Shown: one piece after another, positions 54,392 to 62,504 of the stretch | Numbering within the stretch: position 1 is the first letter of the stretch | How the letters are laid out: every line of letters begins with the position of its first letter | Assembly (NCBI GenBank): GCA_900472675.1 | Contig: UCJA01000002.1 | Span: forward strand, 38,025-102,024 | Reading direction: 5' to 3' | Source: Hyphomicrobiales bacterium | Lineage (GTDB): Bacteria > Pseudomonadota > Alphaproteobacteria > Rhizobiales > Rhizobiaceae | Length of the DNA: 64,000 nt | The notes under the pieces: generated by a model | The model's input: the letters and a program-made list of their open reading frames with translations, nothing else | Databases searched by the model: none | What the model was told of the DNA's origin: nothing | Position numbers and translations under genes: made by a program

Positions 54392-54447
54392 GCGTCATGA
54401 CGACGTCATCGCCAGGTCATCGCGTCGTCATGCGCCAACGCTATCCT
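54392..54447 (+). promoter_or_regulatory. Tandem PHO boxes: four half-sites at 11-bp spacing, plus -10
   Basis: GCGTCAT (54392-54398), ACGTCAT (54403-54409), AGGTCAT (54414-54420) and TCGTCAT (54425-54431) are seven-base units separated by exactly four bases. This 11-bp periodicity is that of PhoB half-sites, here giving two adjoining PHO boxes. A -10-like TATCCT (54442-54447) begins ten bases after the last unit, the same spacing as at 48577. It should drive the plus-strand operon starting at 54479. Confidence 0.8.
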
Positions 54448-54448
54448 T

Positions 54449-54466
54449 AATTCATTCGAATGAATT
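54449..54466. promoter_or_regulatory. Perfect 18-bp palindrome, probable operator of the PhnF-like regulator
   Basis: AATTCATTCGAATGAATT is fully self-complementary. It starts two bases after the proposed -10 and covers the expected transcription start, 13 bases before the regulator ATG at 54479. A repressor bound here would block initiation even when PhoB is active. Confidence 0.72.
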
Positions 54467-54478
54467 GGAAGCGGCCTG

Positions 54479-55237
54479 ATGCGACGAGATGTCTGGCAAA
54501 CGATCAGGGACGGTCTGGCGGGCGATATAGACACCGGCAAACTGGCACCAGGTGAACGCCTGCCGACGGAACTGGCACTTGCGACAACCTTCGGGACCGG
54601 TCGTCATTCCGTCAGACGCGCCGTTGCCTCTCTCGCCATCGAAGGCAAGCTGAAGGTCCAGCAGGGCCGCGGCACCTTTGTGACAGCAGCGCCTTCGATC
54701 AGCTATCCGATCGGCCGCCGTACCCGCTTTCGCCAGAGCCTGCTGGAACAGGGTCTCGCCCCAAGTGGCGAGCATCTGTCAGCCGACGTCATTCCGGCCC
54801 CCGATCGCGTCGCGCTGGCTCTGGAAATAGCGGTAGGCACGCCGGTTCACTGCGTGAGGCGGCGCGGCTTTGCCGATGACCTGCCGATCCATCTCGGCAT
54901 GTCGTTCCACACGGTGGCGCTGTTTCCCGATCTCGGGGCACAACGTGCAATGGGCCGATCCGTCACCGAGATCTACCGCGACCACGGCATCGAAGATTAT
55001 TTCCGCAAGCGCACAACGATTTTTACAAGACGCGCCGAAGCCGATGAAGCGCGCTTGCTGCAGCAACATGCCGATCACCCCGTGATGGTGGTGACCAAGA
55101 CCGATGTGACCAGGGATGGTCGCGCCATCGGCTATGCGGAAGCCGTCTGGGCCGGCGACCGCATCCAGTTCAGCATCGACAGCCTGGATGAACCCGTCCC
55201 CCTGCCGGACGGCCACAAGGACAATTCCGATGATTGA
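54479..55237 (+). CDS. GntR-family regulator, HutC/UTRA subfamily, PhnF-like
   Basis: This 252-residue protein has a winged helix (DVWQTIRDGLAGDIDTGKLAPGERLPTELALATTFGTGRHSVRRAVASLAIEG) followed by KVQQGRGTFV and a UTRA ligand domain. The RRTRFRQSLLEQGLAPSGEHL segment and overall pattern recall PhnF, the phosphonate/phosphate-linked regulators. It is first in an operon with a dipeptide-type importer and phosphoesterases. It most likely represses the operon via the adjoining palindrome until an organophosphate ligand binds. Confidence 0.88.
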   Translation: MRRDVWQTIRDGLAGDIDTGKLAPGERLPTELALATTFGTGRHSVRRAVASLAIEGKLKVQQGRGTFVTAAPSISYPIGRRTRFRQSLLEQGLAPSGEHLSADVIPAPDRVALALEIAVGTPVHCVRRRGFADDLPIHLGMSFHTVALFPDLGAQRAMGRSVTEIYRDHGIEDYFRKRTTIFTRRAEADEARLLQQHADHPVMVVTKTDVTRDGRAIGYAEAVWAGDRIQFSIDSLDEPVPLPDGHKDNSDD

Positions 55238-56288
55238 TCAACAGCCTGCCCATACGGCGACCGCTTTGTCTTCCGGCGCCGGCGCCCGCCCGGGCAGCTA
55301 TGTCTCGATCGAAAACCTGACCGTGTCCTTCAATGGAGTGCGTGTCCTGCACGGTATCGACCTTGCCGTCGGCCGAGGTGAAACGCTTGGGCTGGTGGGT
55401 GAATCCGGCTCGGGCAAGTCTGTCACCTGGCTTGCGGCCATGGGGCTGCTGCCCGGAAAGGCAAAGGTCAACGGCAGGGTCATGTTATCTGGAGAAAATC
55501 TCCTCGACATGCCCGAATCTTCGCTGCGCAGGGTCCGCGGCGGGCGCATCGCGATGATCTTCCAGGATCCGGCAAGTGCGCTTAATCCCATGCTGAAGGT
55601 CGGCGACCAGATCGGCGAGGCTCTTTGGCTGCATCGCGGCCTGTCCGGCCAGACTGCCCGCGCCGAAGTCCGCCGCCTGCTCGATCTGGTCGGGATACCG
55701 GATGCGGGGCGTCGACTGTCGTCCTATCCGCACGAGCTTTCCGGCGGCCAGAACCAGCGCATCATGATTGCGATGGCTCTGGCGGGCGAGCCGGATCTTC
55801 TGATCGCCGATGAGCCGACCACAGCGCTCGACGTCACCATTCAGGCCCAGATCCTCGACCTTCTTGCCCTGATCCAGCGCGAGGCCGGCACCGGCCTGGT
55901 ACTGATCAGCCATGATCTGGGTGTCGTCGCGGAAACCTGTGACCGCGTCGCTGTCATGTATGCCGGGCGCATCGTCGAGGAAGCGCCGGCCAACGAGCTG
56001 TTCGACCGGCCGGCGCATCCCTATAGCCGCGGGCTGATCGACAGCCTGCCCCGTCTCGATGGTCCGCGTCGTCGGCTGGTCTCGATCGCTGGCGCGGTGC
56101 CGGACCCCCGGTCTCCGCCGCCCGGCTGCGCCTTTGCGCCCCGCTGTTCGCGCGAAGCCAGCGCCTGCAGCACCACGGTTCCTCCCCTGTCGAGCATCGG
56201 CGGCAACCACAACCTCGCCTGCTTCAATGGCCTCCAAGATGATTGCGCCGTTCTATCCAGGCCCATATCGGAACGGGAATTCTCATGA
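55230..56288 (+). CDS. Dipeptide-family ABC transporter ATPase (OppD type)
   Basis: This 352-residue protein has Walker A GESGSGKS, signature [12 protein letters not shown], Walker [13 protein letters not shown] and the C-terminal cysteine pattern [17 protein letters not shown] at 55230 overlaps the regulator gene by eight bases (ATGATTGA), implying coupling. Resemblance to AccD/OppD proteins of opine importers is general, not specific. Confidence 0.92.
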   Translation: MIDQQPAHTATALSSGAGARPGSYVSIENLTVSFNGVRVLHGIDLAVGRGETLGLVGESGSGKSVTWLAAMGLLPGKAKVNGRVMLSGENLLDMPESSLRRVRGGRIAMIFQDPASALNPMLKVGDQIGEALWLHRGLSGQTARAEVRRLLDLVGIPDAGRRLSSYPHELSGGQNQRIMIAMALAGEPDLLIADEPTTALDVTIQAQILDLLALIQREAGTGLVLISHDLGVVAETCDRVAVMYAGRIVEEAPANELFDRPAHPYSRGLIDSLPRLDGPRRRLVSIAGAVPDPRSPPPGCAFAPRCSREASACSTTVPPLSSIGGNHNLACFNGLQDDCAVLSRPISEREFS

Positions 56289-57322
56289 GCACTCCCCTCC
56301 TGCAGGCCCGGTCGATTGCGCGGGTCTATGAGACGAACCGCGGTCTGTTCGGCAGAAGCGCCGGCGTGCGCGCTGTGGACGACGTTTCGCTGCAGCTGGA
56401 TCGCGGCGATACGCTGGGGATTGTCGGGGAGTCCGGATCGGGCAAATCCACCACCGGCCGCGTCGTGCTGGGGCTCGAACCGCCAAGCGCCGGCGACGTG
56501 CTCTTCGATGGCCAGCCTATTGCCGCCCATGGCACGCCGGCCTGGCGTCAGTCCCGAACCCGAATGCAGATGATCTACCAGGATCCGCTCGCGTCTCTCG
56601 ATCGGCGGCTTTCGGTCGCCGCGCAGGTCCGGGAGCCGTTGGACATCCACCACATCGGCACGGTCGAGGAGCGGGATGCCCGTGTCAACGACCTGCTGCA
56701 AGCTGTCGGCCTCTCGCAGAGCGTGACGCAGCGCTTTCCGCATGAACTTTCGGGCGGCCAGCGCCAGCGCGTGGTTCTGGCCCGGGCATTGATCACAAAC
56801 CCCAGCCTTCTGGTGTGCGACGAGCCGGTTTCGGCGCTCGACGTATCCATCCAGGCGCAGGTGGTGAACCTGCTCACCGACCTGCAGGCAGAACTCGGGA
56901 TCGCCATGCTCTTCATCAGCCACGATCTTCGCGTGGTGCGCCAAGTCAGCCGCCGGATCGCGGTCATGTATCTCGGGCGGATCGTCGAAGAGGGCGATGC
57001 GGATGATCTTCTGGCGAAACCAGAGCATCCCTATACCCGCGCTCTCGTCTCGGCGGCGCCGAGCCCCGGTCGCCGCATGGCTGACCGGCAAATGTTGCGG
57101 GGCGAGCCGCCAAACCCGGCCAATCGTCCAAACGGCTGCGCCTTCCACCCACGCTGCCCCGTCGCGATCGCGCGCTGCCGCAGCGAGACGCCCGAACTTC
57201 TGGATCTGGGCGGCCGGCTGGTTGCCTGTCATCTGGCGGCAGCGGATGCCGGCCTTGCGCCCCATGCCGCAACGGTGCCGGACAGAGCCAAAACCCAGCA
57301 GGTGGAGGCTTTTGCGCCATGA
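56285..57322 (+). CDS. Dipeptide-family ABC transporter ATPase (OppF type)
   Basis: This 345-residue protein has Walker A GESGSGKS, signature LSGGQRQRVVLA, Walker B LLVCDEPVSALD and the cysteine pattern CAFHPRCPVAIARC. ATG at 56285 overlaps the preceding stop by four bases, and its own stop overlaps the first permease. Confidence 0.92.
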   Translation: MSTPLLQARSIARVYETNRGLFGRSAGVRAVDDVSLQLDRGDTLGIVGESGSGKSTTGRVVLGLEPPSAGDVLFDGQPIAAHGTPAWRQSRTRMQMIYQDPLASLDRRLSVAAQVREPLDIHHIGTVEERDARVNDLLQAVGLSQSVTQRFPHELSGGQRQRVVLARALITNPSLLVCDEPVSALDVSIQAQVVNLLTDLQAELGIAMLFISHDLRVVRQVSRRIAVMYLGRIVEEGDADDLLAKPEHPYTRALVSAAPSPGRRMADRQMLRGEPPNPANRPNGCAFHPRCPVAIARCRSETPELLDLGGRLVACHLAAADAGLAPHAATVPDRAKTQQVEAFAP

Positions 57323-58269
57323 CCGTTCAAAGCCTCACTGCCATCGCACTTCGGGTGCTGCGCTCGATCTTCACGCTGATCCTCTGCGTCACTCTGGTCT
57401 TCATCGTCCTGCGCACGGCGGGCGACCCGGTCGAGCAGCTGCTTCCTCCCGAAACGCCGCCGTCCGTGCTCGAGGAGTATCGTGTCGCCTGGGGCCTCGA
57501 CCGGCCGCTCTACGTGCAATATTTCTCCTATCTCGGCCGGGCCATGACAGGCGACCTCGGCGTCTCCTTCACCAACAATCTACCGGTTTCCGGCATTGTT
57601 GCCGAGGCCCTGCCGCGCACGCTGCTGCTGGGCATCTCGGCCCTGCTTCTGGCTTCGGTACTCGGGCTCACCTTCGGCATCATCGGCGCCATGCGGCGGG
57701 GCGGTCCGGTCGACCGAGGCGTCATGGCCTTTGCCGTGCTCGGCTATTCGATGCCCATTTTCTTTCTCGGCATCATGATGATCCTGCTGTTTGCGCTGCA
57801 ACTGCGGGTCCTGCCCTCGTCAGGCGCCAAGACCTGGGCGCACCTGATCATGCCGACCGTGACGCTAGCCTTGCCGCTTGCCGGTCGCATCGCACGCTTT
57901 GCCCGCACCGCCACGCTCGAGGTTCTGGGCAAGCAGTTCATCCGCACCGCCCATGCCAAAGGTGCCGACCAGATCCGTGTCATCCTGAAGCATGCGCTGC
58001 CCAACGCCATGGTCCCGCTGTTGATGTTCTACGGCATCGAGATCGGCCTCACCCTTTCCGGAGCAGTCGTCACCGAGGCCATCTTTGCCTGGCCGGGACT
58101 TGGCCGACTGCTGGTGTCGTCTGTGTCGGCACGCGATCTGCCGGTGGTTCAGGGCGTCATCCTGACCGTGACGCTGATCATCGTATTGTCCAACCTGGTG
58201 GTCGACATGCTGCACGCGTTTATCGACCCGAAGATCAGCCTTTCCAGCACGCTGGGAGGCACCCGATGA
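57319..58269 (+). CDS. Dipeptide-family ABC permease (OppB type)
   Basis: This 316-residue permease has about six helices and the EAA loop FIRTAHAKGADQIRVILKHALPNAMVPLLM. Start and stop both overlap neighbours by four bases, so the operon is translated as a unit. Confidence 0.93.
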   Translation: MTVQSLTAIALRVLRSIFTLILCVTLVFIVLRTAGDPVEQLLPPETPPSVLEEYRVAWGLDRPLYVQYFSYLGRAMTGDLGVSFTNNLPVSGIVAEALPRTLLLGISALLLASVLGLTFGIIGAMRRGGPVDRGVMAFAVLGYSMPIFFLGIMMILLFALQLRVLPSSGAKTWAHLIMPTVTLALPLAGRIARFARTATLEVLGKQFIRTAHAKGADQIRVILKHALPNAMVPLLMFYGIEIGLTLSGAVVTEAIFAWPGLGRLLVSSVSARDLPVVQGVILTVTLIIVLSNLVVDMLHAFIDPKISLSSTLGGTR

Positions 58270-59138
58270 CGACCCTCGATCTCGCCCCGAAACGCCGCCG
58301 ACTGTTCGACGGCATGCCGCTTGGGATCGTCATCAGCCTTGGCTGGTTGGCGCTCGTCGTGGTCGTCGCCGTTTTTGCCGACCTGTTTGCACCGGCCCAT
58401 TACACCACACAGGATCTGACCGCCCGCTTCCGTCCCCCCATCCTGTTCGGCGGCAACCTGCAGCACGTTCTCGGAACCGATCACCTCGGACGCGATGTGC
58501 TGAGCCGGATCATCTATGCGCTGCGCACCTCGATCCTCATCGCTGTGCTCGGCACGCTGATCGGCGCCATCGGCGGAACCCTGATGGGCCTGGCGGCGGG
58601 CCGGATGCGCGGCATCTTCGACCTTCTGGTGATGATGATGACCGATATCCAGACGGCCATGCCCTCGCTTCTGATCGCCATCGCCTTCCTTGCCTTCTTC
58701 GGCAACAGCATTCCGCTGTTCATCGTGCTGGTCAGTCTCGAAGGCTGGGAGCGCTATGCCCGGCTGGCGCGCGGCCAGGTGATTTCGGAACAGTCCGCCG
58801 ACTACGTGAAAGCCGTGGAGGCGCTCGGCGCAGGCCCGCGCCGTATCGTGTTCCGGCATCTGCTGCCCAATATCGCCGCCGCGCTCGTGGTGCAGGCAAC
58901 GCTCAACTTCCCCGGCACGATCCTGCTCGAGACCTCCCTTTCCTTCCTTGGCCTCGGGATCCAGCCGCCCGGAACATCGCTCGGCCTGATGCTCGGCGAA
59001 GGTCGCAACTACCTGCTGAACGCCTGGTGGATCGCCGTGCTGCCCGGCATCGTCATCTTCATGACCACGCTGACCATGAGCCTTTTCGGTGACTGGTTGC
59101 GCGACCGCCTCGACCCCACGATAGAAAGAGAGGGCTGA
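58266..59138 (+). CDS. Dipeptide-family ABC permease (OppC type)
   Basis: This 290-residue permease has the motif LGTDHLGRDVLSRIIYALR and the EAA loop YVKAVEALGAGPRRIVFRHLLPNIAAALVV. ATG at 58266 is chosen for the ATGA overlap and because the basic N-terminus before helix 1 begins there; the same frame runs open far upstream without meaning. The GDPD gene starts three bases after its stop. Confidence 0.93.
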   Translation: MTTLDLAPKRRRLFDGMPLGIVISLGWLALVVVVAVFADLFAPAHYTTQDLTARFRPPILFGGNLQHVLGTDHLGRDVLSRIIYALRTSILIAVLGTLIGAIGGTLMGLAAGRMRGIFDLLVMMMTDIQTAMPSLLIAIAFLAFFGNSIPLFIVLVSLEGWERYARLARGQVISEQSADYVKAVEALGAGPRRIVFRHLLPNIAAALVVQATLNFPGTILLETSLSFLGLGIQPPGTSLGLMLGEGRNYLLNAWWIAVLPGIVIFMTTLTMSLFGDWLRDRLDPTIEREG

Positions 59139-59141
59139 GCC

Positions 59142-59918
59142 ATGGACCATCAATCCATCTGGAAAGCACCGCGCAAGACCGGTGATGCGGCCTTTATCGG
59201 CGGCCACCGCGGCGCCAGCGTCGAGGCCGGCGAAAACTCGAAGGAAGCCTTCGAGAAGGCCATCCTGCTCGGCGCGGACTTTATCGAATTCGACTGGCGG
59301 CTGACGCGCGATCACGTGCCTGTCGTCTTCCACGACAAGGACCTTGCCCGGCTGCACAATGACGCGCGCGCCATCGAGGATGTAACCTTTCCCGAACTCG
59401 AAGCCATCAATCCAGGCATCATGACGGTGAAGGCTGCGCTGGAAACGGCGCGCGGGCGGATTTCGGTTCTTCTCGATACCAAGATCACCGATCCTGACAC
59501 CCTGCTGGTCGGGCTTGATCTCCTGTCCCCATGGCTGACGGACAGCGTTGCCTTCGGCACGCGCTCACTCGAAGCCAGCCAGGTCGTCCGCAAGAGGATG
59601 CCGGAAAGCCCGGTCCTTGGCCTCTTCAACGATCCGGCCGACTATCCCGATCTGCAGGCGATGGGCGGTCTGTGGGCGCGGCTCTGGGAGGAGGATGCCA
59701 CCCAGAGTGCGATCCGATCGCTGCAGGACCAAGGCCTGAACGTGATCGTGATGGTCGGCCAACACGTGTCGGTCGGCGTCATTACGCCGGATGCGATGGA
59801 AAACGTGCTCTCCCGCAAACCCGATGCGGTGATGCTCAACGACGTCCGGCTCGGACTTTCGGCGCGGATGCGCATCCAGGCCACCGCCTCGTCACCTTCC
59901 ACCATGCGGGGCGGCTGA
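59142..59918 (+). CDS. Glycerophosphodiester phosphodiesterase family protein (GDPD/AccF-like), cytoplasmic
   Basis: This 258-residue TIM-barrel enzyme hydrolyses glycerophosphodiesters or related sugar phosphodiesters. The active-site signature is intact: GGHRGASVEAGENSKEAF with His, Arg and Glu, IEFDWRLTRDHVPVVFHD with metal Glu/Asp and the second His, and LLDTKI. No signal peptide is visible, so the substrate must first be imported, unlike periplasmic GlpQ. Position directly after the permeases mirrors accF, the agrocinopine phosphodiesterase, in Ti-plasmid acc operons. Confidence 0.9.
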   Translation: MDHQSIWKAPRKTGDAAFIGGHRGASVEAGENSKEAFEKAILLGADFIEFDWRLTRDHVPVVFHDKDLARLHNDARAIEDVTFPELEAINPGIMTVKAALETARGRISVLLDTKITDPDTLLVGLDLLSPWLTDSVAFGTRSLEASQVVRKRMPESPVLGLFNDPADYPDLQAMGGLWARLWEEDATQSAIRSLQDQGLNVIVMVGQHVSVGVITPDAMENVLSRKPDAVMLNDVRLGLSARMRIQATASSPSTMRGG

Positions 59919-59996
59919 TCCGGTCCCGCCTTCGGGCAACCGGCCGTCTCGAGACCTGCGCAATACCACCCTTTCCGAACAACCACGGAGCCTATG

Positions 59997-61577
59997 ATGC
60001 CACAGATCAACCGTCGCCTGCTGCTGCAGGGTGCCGCCCTGACCCCATTCATCTTCGATTTCGTGCCCCAGGCCTTTGCCGCCGCCGGCACTAGCACCAA
60101 ACGGCCTGAGTTCACCGTCGCCGTCGCCGCCCTCCCACCAACGCTCGAACCGGCACGGGAACTCTCCAACGTCGGCACGCGCGTCACCTATTCAATCTTC
60201 GACACGCTGATCCGCCGCGATTTCCTCGGTTCGCCCGATGGCGGCGGCTCCCAGCTGAAGCCGCATCTGGCGACCTCGTGGGAGCGCGTCAGCGCGAGCG
60301 AACTGATCGTCAAGCTGCGCCAGGGCGTGAAGTTTCACAACGGCGACGAGTTGACGGCCGAAGACGTGGTCTACACCTTCCGCGACGGCCGTCTGCGCGG
60401 CGACAAGGCACAGATCCCCGGCGGCAAGCCCTATTTCGGGATCCTCGCCGACGTCACGGCGATCGACCCCTACACGGTTCGCTTCACGACCAAGGTGGCG
60501 GACGTGCTGCTGGAACAGCGTCTGGCTTCCTGGTGCTCCTGGATCGTCAACAAGCGCGCCTATGAGCAGATGGGCTTTGATGCCTATTCCCGCGCGCCAG
60601 TAGCGACCGGCCCCTATAGGGTCGTCTCCCACAACCAGAACGATGCCACGGTGCTCGAAGCCTTCGACGACTACTTCCTGGGCACGCCGACCGCCAGGAA
60701 AGTGACCTTCCGCGCGGTGCCGGAACTGGCCGCCCGCGTCGCCGGCCTCGTCTCCAACGAGTTTGACCTCATCACCAACATTCCGCCGGACCAGGTGGCG
60801 ATCATCGGCGGCTACGACGACATCGATGTGCGCTCGGTCGTTCTCGCCAACGCCCACGTGCTCGTCTTCGACAACCACGACAAGCTGCTCTCCGACAAGC
60901 GCATACGGCAGGCCCTGTGCTTCGCGATCGATCGCCAGAAGCTGGTCGACACGCTGTGGCTCGGCAAGGCGGAAGTCCCGGCCAGCCACAACTATCCGGA
61001 ATACGGCCAGATGTTCGTCGAGGGCCGCAAGCTGCCCTTCGATCCGCAAAAGGCGAAGGCCCTGCTGGCTGAGGCCGGCTACAAGGGTGAAAAGATCGTC
61101 TACAAGACGCAGTCCTCCTACTACACCAATGCGCTTGAAGCCGCGCAGGTGCTGGTGGAGATGTGGAAGGCTGTCGGTATCAACGCCACACTTCAGGTGG
61201 TCGAAACCTCGGACCAGATGAAGGGCAATGGCGCGCAGATCTTCAACTGGTCAAACTCGACCCGTCTGCCCGATCCGCTTGGCGCTCTTTGGGTTGCCTG
61301 GGGTCCGGGCGGCGAAATGCAGGCTACGGACGTCTGGTCGCCGGAATCCCGCAAGGTCTTCACGGAACTTGGTCGCGCGCTGGAAGCCGAAACCGATCCG
61401 GCCAAGCGAAAGGCTCTTTTTGTGAAGATGCTGGATGCCTGGGAAGACGAAGCGCCGGGCACGATCCTGTACCAGCCCTTCGAGGCCTATGCGATCAAGA
61501 AGTCGATCGAGTGGCGTCCGACGACCTTCTACTTCATGGACCTGAGGCCCGACAACCTGCGCTTCCCGCAGGCTTGA
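59997..61577 (+). CDS. Family 5 periplasmic solute-binding protein with Tat-like signal
   Basis: This 526-residue protein has a twin-arginine type N-terminus (INRRLLLQGAALTPFIFDFV, then PQAFA) instead of an ordinary Sec signal. SBP_bac_5 landmarks follow: FTVAVAALPPTLEPARE, LIVKLRQGVKFHNGDELTAEDVVYTF and ATGPYRVV. Two adjacent ATGs (59994, 59997) follow CGGAG; the second has better spacing. It captures the ligand of this importer. Unusually it lies after the phosphodiesterase, behind a 78-base gap. Confidence 0.88.
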   Translation: MPQINRRLLLQGAALTPFIFDFVPQAFAAAGTSTKRPEFTVAVAALPPTLEPARELSNVGTRVTYSIFDTLIRRDFLGSPDGGGSQLKPHLATSWERVSASELIVKLRQGVKFHNGDELTAEDVVYTFRDGRLRGDKAQIPGGKPYFGILADVTAIDPYTVRFTTKVADVLLEQRLASWCSWIVNKRAYEQMGFDAYSRAPVATGPYRVVSHNQNDATVLEAFDDYFLGTPTARKVTFRAVPELAARVAGLVSNEFDLITNIPPDQVAIIGGYDDIDVRSVVLANAHVLVFDNHDKLLSDKRIRQALCFAIDRQKLVDTLWLGKAEVPASHNYPEYGQMFVEGRKLPFDPQKAKALLAEAGYKGEKIVYKTQSSYYTNALEAAQVLVEMWKAVGINATLQVVETSDQMKGNGAQIFNWSNSTRLPDPLGALWVAWGPGGEMQATDVWSPESRKVFTELGRALEAETDPAKRKALFVKMLDAWEDEAPGTILYQPFEAYAIKKSIEWRPTTFYFMDLRPDNLRFPQA

Positions 61578-61587
61578 GGACAAAGCC

Positions 61588-62469
61588 ATGGCCAAGCCGC
61601 TGACCATCGTCCAGGTATCCGACACCCATCTGTCGCGCACCCATGCCTGGTTTACGGCGAACTGGCCTGTCTTCGTCGAGGAGATGCGCAGACTATCACC
61701 CGACTTCATCGTGAATTCGGGTGATATCTCCTTCAACGGACCGGATCGTCCCGACGATCTGGCCTTTGCCGCCGACTGCCATGGTGCGCTGTGCGCGCCG
61801 TGGCGGGCGATCGCCGGCAATCACGATGTCGGCGAGGCACCGGTCGCCTCAAGGCTGAACCAGCCGGTCAATGATGCGAGGCTCAACGCCTGGCGAGCGC
61901 ATGTCGGCCCGTCCTGGTGGGTCGAGGATCTGGGAACGGACGCGCTTCGCCTTCGCCTGATCGGGCTGGACAGCGCCCTGATGGGAAGCGGCCACCCGCA
62001 GGAAGGGCTGCAAGCCGAATTTCTGGAGACGGCGCTCAAGACTCGCGACGGCCGCACCACCCTCGTCTTTACCCATATGCCGCCCTTCGGCGAGGATCCC
62101 GACGATCAGACGATCGGCACGCACTGCCTGCTGCCGGAACCGCGGCGCTGGTTGCTCGATCTTTGCCTGACCCACGGTGTTGCGGCGATTTCCGCCGGCC
62201 ATATTCACCGCTACAGCCTGCGCGACTATAAGGGTCTGCCGATCGTCACTGCGCCTGCCACGTCTTTTTTCAACAAAGCGTCGAACCCGCAAGGCGACAT
62301 CAGCCAGGGGCGCGCCGGCTATCTCGCCTGGCGTCTCGACGCTGACGGCCTGCATCATGAGTTGGTGCGGCCGCCGGTCTTTCTCACCATCGATGCCAGC
62401 AACTGGACCGAACACGCCAAGACGACCACCTCCCTCCCGGAACGGCCGCTCAACGCACCCTTTGGTTGA
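61588..62469 (+). CDS. Calcineurin-like metallophosphoesterase, cytoplasmic
   Basis: This 293-residue enzyme has the five metal motifs: SDTH, NSGDIS, GNHD, FTHMPP and AGHIHRYS. It lacks a signal peptide. It differs clearly from the GpdQ-like protein at 52948 (longer, with a WWVEDLGTDALRLRLIGLDSAL middle). In this operon it may cleave a phosphomonoester or a second diester produced from the imported compound. It begins ten bases after the binding-protein stop. Confidence 0.88.
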   Translation: MAKPLTIVQVSDTHLSRTHAWFTANWPVFVEEMRRLSPDFIVNSGDISFNGPDRPDDLAFAADCHGALCAPWRAIAGNHDVGEAPVASRLNQPVNDARLNAWRAHVGPSWWVEDLGTDALRLRLIGLDSALMGSGHPQEGLQAEFLETALKTRDGRTTLVFTHMPPFGEDPDDQTIGTHCLLPEPRRWLLDLCLTHGVAAISAGHIHRYSLRDYKGLPIVTAPATSFFNKASNPQGDISQGRAGYLAWRLDADGLHHELVRPPVFLTIDASNWTEHAKTTTSLPERPLNAPFG

Positions 62470-62504
62470 CCGGCATCCTGGACGAATAAAACAAGGATAA
62501 AGAC

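Noticed and set aside
54397..54431. Reading ATGACGAC and GTCGTCAT as one inverted-repeat operator
   Set aside because: The same bases are better explained by four direct half-sites at a strict 11-bp period followed by a correctly spaced -10.
56997..58265. Upstream extension of the OppC reading frame through the OppB gene
   Set aside because: It overlaps a complete permease in another frame; the true start is the coupled ATG at 58266.
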